Shown here: positions 19,701 to 27,910 of the stretch, piece after piece
Layout of the letters: each line of letters begins with the position of its first letter
How positions within the stretch are numbered: the first letter of the stretch is position 1
Assembly: GCA_003427395.1 (NCBI GenBank)
Contig: BFEA01000483.1
Coordinates: 565,290-593,199, forward strand
Origin: Chara braunii
Lineage: Eukaryota > Streptophyta > Charophyceae > Charales > Characeae
DNA: 27,910 nucleotides
Direction: 5' to 3'
Position numbers and translations under genes: made by a program
The notes under the pieces: generated by a model
What the model was told of the DNA's origin: nothing
What the model saw: only the letters and a program-made list of their open reading frames with translations
The model's database searches: none

Positions 19701-21373
19701 TTGATTTTGAGGAAGGAAAGATAAATGAGGCATTTCGCGCAGAAGAATATGACGGAGTACATCTCGAACTTGGAATGCTTCGTTCATGCGAAATGAGGGA
19801 AAAAGATGTTAATGAGAAAGTCCTCAAAATGCAACCGAAATTCTTAGTAAGAGACGGTCACATGTTCATGAAGAGTAGAAGGAGGAGTCACAAAAGGGTG
19901 GTCTGTGGCAGATCTCGATAGATTGACGTCATAGCCTGCGTAGCATCGTGTTCACATTCGGAGGCGAACCCGAACATGTTTACCCGAATGCGAACTAGCG
20001 TCCAAAACCCTCCAAACTTGAACATAAAATAAAATAAAATAATAAAGTTTCAGAAAAATCTGAAAAAATTATATGCCATGTAAAACAACAATACAAGCAA
20101 CTTTTGGATTGGAGTCATGTTCTTATTCTCAACCAAATGTGAGTTCAGAGTATAAAAAAAAAAACAATTTATTTATATAAAAAAAAGTTCGCCCAAATAC
20201 GTTCCCGAGTTGTCCGAGTGAACAAGTGAACATGTTCGTGCGAACGTAGAGGGGCGCGGACATGTCTGCTGTGCTATGCTAGTCATAGTTGCTCTACATA
20301 ATGGGAAAGCAGGGGGGCAAAGAAGTAGAGATGCAACATACCTAAAAGTGCACAAATTATATTGTTGGGATGACATAGGACAAATCATTCACAAATATTG
20401 TAAGTCATGTGTGTCATGCCATGAGCGGTCGTCCCTTAAAACTAGGGAGCCACTTCACCCAAGATACATATGTGAGGTTGGAACAATCGTTCATGTGGAC
20501 CTATTGACAACGTCTCTGGGATAGGAGGATATAACTATGTCTTCGACGCTCGAGAGAACCTCTCAGGGTTTGTGGATGGCAAGGTTATTCGCACTAAGAT
20601 TGGTGAAGTGTTGGCAAGTTGCATTGAAAAATATTACATTCGCTATCCTTTTGTCTCAAGGTTCGTAATAGATAGAGAATTTGAATTCACTTATGCAGAA
20701 GTGAAGACGCTCTTGAGGGAGTATAGAGCAATCGCTGAGTACACGACTGCGGCGCACCCTCAAGCAAATGCACCTATGGTAAGAGAACATAGTACCATTC
20801 GTGGTCTATTACAAACCTTATCGCAAAATGGACGGATGGCTGGCCTAATCAATGACCAAACTTTCTAAGAGTGACCTTCTTCGTGGAAAACATTACTGTC
20901 AAGATGAGTACCAACTACGTATCGGTCCCATTATGGTATGGTAGACATGCGACGTTTCCTATTGAGAGTTTCTTGAAAACCTAGAGGCGATAAAACCTCG
21001 AGACAACATTGTCATTTCAGGAATTGCTTGATCTAATGACATGTAAAATTAGAGTCATAGAAGACAGGATTCAGGATGGGGCGAGTAGAATGACTTTCAA
21101 CCATGACAAGGACAAGTCCAGGTGGGATAAGATGACACGGGTATGAAAGGAACTCCTTCACTTTGATAATACTATATTATTGTACGACTCGTCCTTAGAA
21201 AAACAATGGTAAAGGAAGTTTGACAAATGATGGTTGGGTCCATTCAAAATTACGAGATGTGGTGAACACGGGGCATATCAGATTGAGGAGCTGGATGTGA
21301 CGGCACGAAAGAACTTGGTATCGGGCTCTAGGCTGGAAAAGTTTGTGGCCCGAGATGAGGTGAGCATGAAATA
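19701..21373 (+). pseudogene. Degenerate Ty3/gypsy-type integrase region of pol
   Basis: This is a remnant of the enzyme that inserts element cDNA into the genome. Upstream linker sequence (19712-19927, including KFLVRDGHMF and RVVCGRSR) resumes after a 354-bp insertion with VALHNGKAGG. Next is the zinc-binding region with YCWDDIGQII and CKSCVSC, where an expected His of the HHCC set looks replaced. The DDE core keeps VHVDLL and VIDREFEF. At the third site (ANAPMVREHSTI) the expected catalytic Glu is Val, with a Glu two residues on. A one-base deletion near 20520 shifts frame. Stops include TAG 19919-19921, TAA 20866-20868 and several beyond. The C-terminal part has PLWYGRHATFP, LLYDSSLEKQW and WLGPFKI (GPY/F-type module). 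No reverse transcriptase or protease was seen. It cannot encode an active integrase. Confidence 0.85.
19928..20288. mobile_element. MITE-like element E2 inside the integrase remnant
   Basis: GTCATAG at 19928-19934 and 20282-20288 flanks an insert of 347 bp. Removing the insert and one copy of the duplication restores continuous integrase homology. Both ends carry GAACATGTT words in inverted orientation (about 19973 and 20230), with several CGAAC/GTTCG words. The A-rich core resembles that of E1: a GAAAAA block, an ATGTAAAA block, ACAAGCAAC and TTCTTATT in the same order. No coding capacity. Confidence 0.75.
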
Positions 21374-21524
21374 GACTAGCAAGGTTGTTTTGAGGGAACC
21401 TTAGTGTAGAGAAAAGAGAGATAATTATATCAAAGTTGCATTTTTCTTAAGTTCGGATAGAAGGGTAAGTTAGAGATGAGGGAAAGGGTTGTATATGTAT
21501 ATATATATATATATGGTTACCTAG
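21374..21524 (+). other. Spacer between integrase remnant and intron
   Basis: It contains purine-rich stretches (21411-21424 and 21474-21489) that could be polypurine tracts. A TA microsatellite (21492-21514) follows. No LTR pair fits in this short space. Confidence 0.5.
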
Positions 21525-21613
21525 GTAAGTATGAGAGCGTTATAGACCTGCTACTTGTATTGGTCTAACATGCTTACGCCCTGCGCCTATGTTGTCCCGT
21601 CCTTGTTGTGTAG
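21525..21613 (+). other. Predicted 89-nt spliceosomal intron in leader of copy B
   Basis: The donor AG/GTAAGT (break at 21524/21525) matches the plant consensus. A CTAAC branch-point word lies near 21567, about 45 bases before the acceptor TGTTGTGTAG (ending 21613). Copy A keeps the same branch point and acceptor. The gag-like ATG is at 21634, 21 bases after the acceptor. The intron is inferred from signals only. Confidence 0.55.
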
Positions 21614-21633
21614 GCTTGATACGAGTGACAACC

Positions 21634-24347
21634 ATGCCGAGAGGGAAGGACGGGGATAAGTCAATGGAGCTCCTCTGAGGGCGATAAGACAGGGGGTACA
21701 ATAAAGAGCTACCATCGAGAGCATGCCTCCTATTTTCATTGGAGGAACTGTGAAGATGTTATTGAGCAGGTTTGAGGCACATGTTAAGGAGTTTGGATGG
21801 GGTATAACCAGAATGTTGGCAGAGGTGCGAGGCAGTGGTGAGTGGACTGAGCCTATCACGAGATTTGTCAAGGAGTCACTCACTTGGGAGCAATTTGAGA
21901 GAAAGATGAAAGGTTTGCATTCATCATCAGTGGGGAGAGACGACTTGCCTATTCATTTTGACTCTACCAACTTGGAAGAGTTCATTTGGGTTTATGAGTC
22001 GTTTGTTGATGAGTTGGGGGTCATGTGGGGATCGAGGGCATATAATTTCATACAGTTTGTGAGAAAACCCATCAGATCCTTTGTTAGGTCTGTTGTGGAG
22101 CGAGCCACAAACTGGAATGACTGTAAGCGCTTTTTGAGAGACTATTATACTCTTGCACGATAGGCAAATAACAAGGAAAGCATGAAAAGGAAGAGAAAGG
22201 AGTCGGGAAGGAAGAAGGGTGAGTAGAGGAAACTGGTATATCTTCAAAGGCACGAGGGAAGAAGGAGAAAAAAAAAAAACACATGTCACGCATGCATGAG
22301 AGAATGGGTAAACAACTTCCTAGAGAGAAGGAGACAGGGAGGGACCTTGAGGATTCACCTCAAGAGCCTGTGTAGATGCATGATGTATGCCTTGAGCCAT
22401 AAGGAGGGTCTGATCTGTCTTATAAACCAGCAGGACGAGGACAATCAAAGGAAGATACTACCAAAGAAAGAGAGATGAAAAAACAAGAGACAAAGGTCCG
22501 AGAAAAGGAAATTAAGATCTATCTCAGATTGAAAAACTTTGCAGAGATAAGAGACAAGATGCTTACGGGGAACCAACCTTTTGAAGTGGAGGATAAGAAG
22601 GAAAAGACAGCAGAGAGTTAAGAGGATTACCCTCTCACACTAGCTCAGGCATGAGAAAGCTTTGAGAAGTTGATGGAAGCTGCATACAGACCTCCAGTAA
22701 AGCATCAGGAGATGCGGGTTAAGTTGGTCTCAACAAACTTGCTTAGCCAAAAAAGCCTCATGAAGGAAGGTTTTGTTGCAGCAAAGGTCATAGATAAAAA
22801 GTTGGGAACGAGGATAGCAAGGTGGCATAGGCTTCCTACCACAAGAGAGTGGATTTGGAAAGAGAGGTTGAGACTCTGAAGCAGCAAATGCAAGGACATG
22901 AAAAAAAGGTGGAAGCTGTAAGAGCCGAAATAGTGGATATCTGGGCAGAGAATGGAACCCTCAGGTTACTAAATCGGCACTAGCGGTTAATGGAAGGTCA
23001 AAAATTCGGGGGGGGTTGCCGCGTCGCTACAAGCAATGTTGTCGAAACTTTTGCAAACAAACTATGCAGGGTCATAATACAAACATAAAAAAAATAATCA
23101 GGCAAAAAAAAAACGAAAAAATCAAACTGAAGAGCACTATAAATCCCTATTCGGAGTAGCTTTCGAAGTTCGGCAAAACTTTTTTCGAGTCTAGTTTTTT
23201 TGCTAAGTTGTTTGTTACTTCTTCAAATATGGCGAAACTGAATACACATATACCCTAAAGCACATATATAATAGGCAAAAGAAAAAACTGAGAAAAGAGT
23301 AAAAATTCAAGGAAATATGACAGTTTCGATGAAAAATTCGCCAAATTCGCCAAATTTTGGACCTTTCATTAACCGCTTTTAAATCGGACCCTCAACAAGG
23401 TCAATGAGGTGTTGACAGTGCAAATCTATGAGCAATAAACTTCATTTAAAGCAAAGGAGGTCAAATGGGAAAGAAGGTCGAAGGAGATAGAGTCTAAGAT
23501 TTCACAGCAGACCCCTACTACAGTGGTAGACTGGACTGAGGTTTAGAGGTATGGAATCAAGGGTCAGCCAGCTGAGGAACTCTTCAAACATAGGAAGAGG
23601 GAAGAGGAAGAAGAGCAGCAGCAAAAAGAGAAGATCCCCTTGCTAAACAAGGTTATGAGGAAGTCGGATGAGATACTAGCAAAAAAAGAATATGAGATTG
23701 GAAAGTTTGAGTGACAAGCTCCCACTTCCTTGGCAGTCTAGCAAGCAACTATGATAGGGGATATGAGGCAGTCTGGCAAGCCTGCAAAGGTTGAGGATGC
23801 TTTGCCTGCAGCAAAAGTAGAAAGTGTGATTATGCAGGAGGTCCATGAGGAGGTTGATCAGACCATGGTTGAGGCTGGAGAAAAGGGGAAGGGAAAAATT
23901 GAAGGTTATCAAGAATTGACTATAACACAACATATACCACTCAGTACAGAGTTGGAGGATGCTCTGGGGTGGTGGGCTACTGCCTCCGCACCAGAGGGAC
24001 AGGTGGATGCACAGTTGACACGGGTAGATGACAGAGAGGCTCGCCCTTCCACCTCAGAAATTCTCTAGCAGGAGGTCACAAGCGAAATCACTGGAGTTCC
24101 CTCATCTATTCCATCTCAGGAAGACGACAAAATGAGCCAGAAGAAGGTTGGAAAGTGTTTTTACTAAAAAAATGGCAAACATCGATCTGATGAGCGTCGT
24201 AAGAGCCTTAAGGATGAGGCAAACTCTTTGGTTATGAGGGAGTCATATGAAGTATGGAGAGACAGGGTTGCCATCCTAGTACCTAAGACTCGTGATGGGG
24301 TGAGGGCGCAGTTGTATAGGCAATTGCAGGAGGTCATGAGTGATTAG
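21634..24347 (+). pseudogene. Gag-like protein, copy B, multiply broken
   Basis: This is a diverged relative of copy A. The presumed ATG at 21634 is followed by an early stop, and homology resumes in another frame at 21723. Two capsid-like modules follow, with FGWGITRML and SLTWEQFE in the first and NLEEFIWVYESFV and TNWNDCKRFL in the second. Several stops and frame changes lie between 22163 and 22670. The coiled coil (22670-23520) is split by a MITE-like insertion at 22978-23379. The VVDWTE block is at about 23525 and a late open piece at 23751-24068. The C-terminal zinc knuckle (24156-24197) has a stop where its second Cys should be. It ends QLYRQLQEVMSD with TAG at 24345-24347, matching the end of copy A. 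It is clearly non-functional. Confidence 0.8.
22970..23387. mobile_element. MITE-like element E3 inside gag-like copy B
   Basis: TAAATCGG at 22970-22977 and 23380-23387 is an 8-bp target duplication. The terminal inverted repeats at 22982-23009 and 23350-23377 match at about 25 of 28 positions (inner part GCGGTTAATGRAAGGTC). The element is about 402 bp, with A-rich internal tracts and no ORF. Eight-bp duplications are typical of hAT-type elements. It interrupts the coiled-coil region of copy B. Confidence 0.88.
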
Positions 24348-25765
24348 AAGTAGGGTTTAGTAATAGGGTCTGGAAAGGTAGAGAGTTGAAATGCGTAGAA
24401 ATTTAAGGTGTGGTTCTTCGTGGTAACTGTGTAAAGATCGATAGACTCAGGATTTGATCAAATCCATGTATCTTAGTATTCTGACCAGATAGGTTTTTCA
24501 TTTATTCATAAATGTATATAGAGGTAGCACTGAAGGTAACGATGACTATTTTGTTTTTTTCCTTTTGTGTGGTGTGGATTGCTCGGATGAACTAGTGTGT
24601 ATGTTATGAGTTCCCTAGATTAGGATGTGACATGTGAGATTTGTGAGACGGTGGTGTGAAAGCTGGAGTGACATCAGACCTTGATCTCTTGACACTATGA
24701 TTTTTTTTTACCTTGTACAAAACTTATGATTTTGGTGTTATCGGCACGAGCTCTTATTTTTGTGAAGCTCTAGACTCTGTGGATTTCATACAGTATTCCT
24801 TTTGTGTAGCTTGTCACAATCACTCTGAGGTTCTGTGAGTTTGTCTTGATGTGTATGATTGTTTATAATGAAATGTATATGTCATGTGTGTACTTGTGAT
24901 GTTAGATTTACAAAACAAATTGAGCCATTAAACCTTCCTTCGTACCTAAACAAACTTGTCATAGTAACAAATGAAGCTTTAGGTGTAAGGGAAGAAAGTG
25001 CACATGGTTTGATAAAAGATTGTCACATTTTTATGTGGAAAGATCTGCGCAATGATGTTTGTATCTTTTGTGTGGTTCAGTAAGAAAAGAGGGTAGCCCA
25101 AAGAGTGGTTAATCCCTAGAAATATGAGTGATATTGAGAGAGTACCCGAAAACGGGGGCTATGGTGTGGGATATCGTGTAACTCGCAAAAACTACACAAG
25201 ATAAAAGTCTGACGATGATAAACCAAAGCTTGTGTGAGATTCTTATGAATTGCTGTGAGAATTTTGGAGAGATGTTCCTAAGACGTATGACCCAACTTAC
25301 TATGATCAAAGTAAGGAGGGTCACGACCATGTGGATTGATGGTGACTTTTGTTGGAATTTTTTAGAGAAGACACTATCCCTCCACAAAGTCCTGTGGAGA
25401 GTTGATATGTGATCGTTTATAATGAGTCTTGGCTTTTGATAAATATGAGGAATCTTTGTGATAAGAATGTTTGACCACTAAACAATTAGTCTAAGGAACA
25501 TTTTTTTGAGGCCTAGCTAAGGGGCGATACTTAGCATCACTGGAATGCAACTCCCAGTGTTGGTTGTTGACTAACACAACCTGGCAGCGCGCCAATGACT
25601 TACCAAAAGTTAGGTCTTGATGGGTTGGTCACTCAAAAGGGTCTAACTCGAGGGAAGGTTATTGGGAACGATTAAGTTTAAAGTTGGAATCCTTCGGAAT
25701 GCCAAGATAGGAAAAACAACTTATCGTTGCGCAACCAATGAGGGCACCATCACTTTATAACAACG
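24348..25765 (+). other. 3' non-coding tail of element B
   Basis: This is a diverged version of copy A's tail, as noted there. Homology ends at TATAACAACG (25757-25765), exactly where the LTR-like copy starts, so an insertion cut this tail. Short ORFs have no family signal. Confidence 0.6.
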
Positions 25766-25766
25766 C

Positions 25767-26750
25767 TGTCGAGCGCATCGGTCCAACACCGCACAAGGTA
25801 GCGCGGGACCCTTCCGGCCGCGTCATGCAGAAGTTGGTTTAGATCCTCATCGCCAATATCCATGGAGCTTCCTCAAGCCGCTCCGGCCGAGTGTGTCAGC
25901 CATACCTCTTGCGAGCCCAGACGACAGGATAGGGTCTACGCGAGGCACGACTTACCTCCACCTTACGGGAGTTGTCGCCTCTCTTCGGTGGGCGTATCCC
26001 CACCGAGCTATCAGTCCACAGTACGAAAGCTAATCAGCTGCAATCGCATAGGTGGACCAGTCGAGGGCGTTTCTCGTTCGCTATAGCATAGGGGGTATGC
26101 GAGGTATTATACCTCTATCGGACCCGCACGCGAACCCTCATTTTGGGGGGCTGAGGTCCCAAGCACGACTTGTCGCCGGTCGACTAGGATGCATCCCACA
26201 CACCACTCTAAAGAACATAAAAAGAAAAACACACACACATACACAAAACATATACAGAACAACACAGAACAAACAACGCGACAAAACTCCTAGTCCCTTA
26301 GTAGTCATCCCATAACTTTCCGATGCGGAAATCGGATAGGCGTCATACGCGAGACTTAGTATAAAATTGCGTGGGCGCATGGCTAACTCATATCGACTCG
26401 CAATGCAAGCGTACGCAAGCGGTCGCAATGATGACGTACTATGTCGTATCCATACTCATGCGGTCCTCATTAATCTCGGGGTTCACATTCGACACTCAAG
26501 TGTCGGCTGACACGCGCCTTGAGGGACAGATTTCTCGACGCTGGACAACCGTCAAGTGCGGTTGAGAACCACACCCTCTTCTGCACCCTGCGGAGAGTGG
26601 GTGGTACACAGGTTTTTACCTGTGGTGGCAATCGTCTCTTATCGCCCTGGGGGCCAGCCCCATCATCTAGGGTTTGGCGAGAAATCAAGGGGTTTGACTT
26701 TGATGGCTGCCACGGACTACAACGTCCAACTATAAAAAACTCTTAAAAGC
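25767..26750 (+). mobile_element. LTR-like sequence, copy 3 (plus orientation)
   Basis: This is the inverted counterpart of 14690-15645 and starts TGTCGAGCGCAT. A TATAAAA word is at about 26359. The palindrome CGACACTCAAGTGTCG is at 26490-26505, and an ACAC-rich stretch is at 26225-26250. The right border is approximate. The LTR start in TG and the TATA box on the same strand fit an LTR. No PBS or internal region was recognised beyond it. Confidence 0.6.
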
Positions 26751-27300
26751 AAAGGATAACAAGGAATCTCCCTTTTCTCTCAAAAACATAATTTGTTTAA
26801 CCCTTACGCACGGTCACAGTAGGCCGCGCGAAATACTCAAGACAAATGTATTTATATCCCTATACTCTTAAAGACTGCAAAGGGCCCAGCTTCACGCCCC
26901 GTGCTGGGCCCAACGAAAATCTGTTTGGAGGGCAACGAGCCGAATGAGACTGACGGCGGTGTCGAAGGGCGCCGCGGGATCGCGCCCGAATAGTTTTAGG
27001 AGGCGCAATGAGGGTCGCGGGACCGCGCCTGATGTACCATTCCATGTTGTACAGGATGATTCAGTGTCATGGTGGCGGGCCGAATGGGACTGAGGATGGT
27101 GGCTACGGGTGCCACGACGCATTCTGGCTGTGGATGGTGGCGCGGGGGTGCGAGAAATGGTTGCGGAGTGCGTGCGGCTTCGACCCCGCGGTGGACTTCG
27201 CGCATTTAGGCTGTGGAGGGTGGCACACGCCAATGGGAAATAGTTGTGGGCCACGCTATTGCATAGGGGCGGGTTGGCGTTGGTTATCTCGCGCAGCGGG
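26751..27300. other. GC-rich interval with strong hairpins
   Basis: GGGCCCAGC (26882-26890) pairs perfectly with GCTGGGCCC (26903-26911). GGGCGC/GCGCCC pairs across about 26966-26988. AGGCGC and GCGCCT enclose an inner GGTC/GACC stem (about 27001-27030). ORFs here are GC-driven. No gene supported. Confidence 0.6.
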
Positions 27301-27307
27301 GTGAGGT

Positions 27308-27690
27308 GCATTCGCAATGTGGCGGGGCCGGTGCTGTTTTCCTGACTGCGTGCGCTGGGACGGGGCGGGGCTTTGCGCATGTTTGGCCATCGAAGGTGGG
27401 GGATGCGTGGCTGTTAACGGCGGTCTTATCCCGCCGTCAATTCGTTATGCGCGGCCAGAGCTGGCTTTGCGGTGGTTGTGGAGGGCGGAACAGGGCTACG
27501 GGAAATACTTGCGGCGGAAGTGCATTCGCACTGTGACGGGGCCGGTGCTGTTTTTCCTACTGCGTGCGCAGGGGCAGGGCGGGGCTTTGCGCATGTTAGG
27601 GCATCGAAGGCGGGCGATGCGCCAATGTTGACGGTGATCTTATCCCACCGTGGGTTCGTTGTGCGCGGCTGGAGGTGGTTTTGCGGTGAA
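27308..27690. repeat. Diverged 214-bp direct repeat, two units
   Basis: Units start at GCATTCGCA at 27308 and 27522. They share GGGGCCGGTGCTGTTTT, GGGCGGGGCTTTGCGCATGT and CTTATCCC-CCGT blocks. Confidence 0.8.
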
Positions 27691-27714
27691 GGCGTTTACA
27701 CGTGAGCACAGCGT

Positions 27715-27730
27715 GCGGCTATTTAAGCGC
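27715..27730 (+). promoter_or_regulatory. Possible TATA-like element
   Basis: CTATTTAAGCG lies in GC-rich sequence and is followed by CGCGCGCGGG. This is compatible with a core promoter, but nothing downstream before the microsatellite confirms it. Confidence 0.25.
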
Positions 27731-27769
27731 GCGCGGGATAGGATCACGACTGTGCTACTCATATGTGTG

Positions 27770-27833
27770 TGTGTGGGGGGGGGGGAGAGAGAGAGAGAGA
27801 AAAACCTCCTGCAAGTCGTCGCGAAAACAGAGA

Positions 27834-27910
<77 letters not shown>
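27770..27910. repeat. (GT)n, poly-G and (GA)n microsatellites
   Basis: A short GT repeat, a G run (27775-27785) and GA repeats lead to an almost pure GA array from about 27831 to the end of the window. Confidence 0.98.

Noticed and set aside
26892-27380. Long minus-strand ORF in the right GC-rich interval
   Set aside because: Low-complexity Arg/Pro/Ser/Thr content in GC-rich hairpin DNA. Other frames are equally open and no family signal is seen.

Overview
This window looks like repeat-rich, non-genic nuclear DNA from a plant-lineage eukaryote. My best guess is a charophyte green alga such as Chara. The guess rests on long LTR-retrotransposon gag/pol-like proteins with plant-like zinc knuckles and a consensus intron. 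It also rests on an unverified impression that the minus-strand zinc-knuckle/coiled-coil protein resembles retroelement proteins of Chara braunii. I see no cellular gene, rRNA, convincing tRNA or CRISPR array. The scattered single Ns and one 545-base N gap are those of a draft scaffold.

Layout, left to right. Positions 1-2640 hold poly-T and GTAC-rich sequence, a long imperfect hairpin (392-582), two copies of a dispersed repeat (the first split by a MITE-like insertion with a 10-bp target duplication), and a short 81-bp minisatellite. Positions 2650-5648 carry a gag-like gene (copy A) that is open in one frame except for two TGA codons. A long non-coding tail follows to about 7400. Positions 7400-11260 are GC-rich, non-coding and hairpin-rich, with a 383-bp exact duplication that looks like an assembly artefact. 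Positions 11266-12093 hold an array of about ten hairpin-like units around a conserved TTCCATAAGATTGGAC core, with stems that differ between units but mostly still pair. After a triple repeat and the N gap come two minus-strand copies of an LTR-like sequence (about 14000-15645). A 22-unit 81-bp array (15646-17415) follows, then a minus-strand gag-like remnant (17505-18359).

The right third holds a decayed integrase region (19701-21373) split by a second MITE-like element. About 150 bp further on is a consensus 89-nt intron, and then a second, heavily mutated gag-like gene (copy B, 21634-24347) split by a third MITE-like element. Copy B's 3' tail is cut at 25766 by an LTR-like copy in the opposite orientation to the left ones. 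The window ends in GC-rich hairpin and repeat DNA and a long GA microsatellite.

The coding remnants belong to LTR retroelements. Copies A and B share layout: an acceptor site just before the start codon, two tandem capsid-like modules, an acidic/proline-rich linker (clear in A), a coiled coil, a conserved VVDWTE block, a C-terminal zinc knuckle and a long non-coding tail. None appears intact. The most unusual signals are the hairpin array, the stop-free 81-bp array, the bias of internal stops to TGA in the best-preserved ORFs, and the placement of integrase remnant, intron and gag-like ORF.
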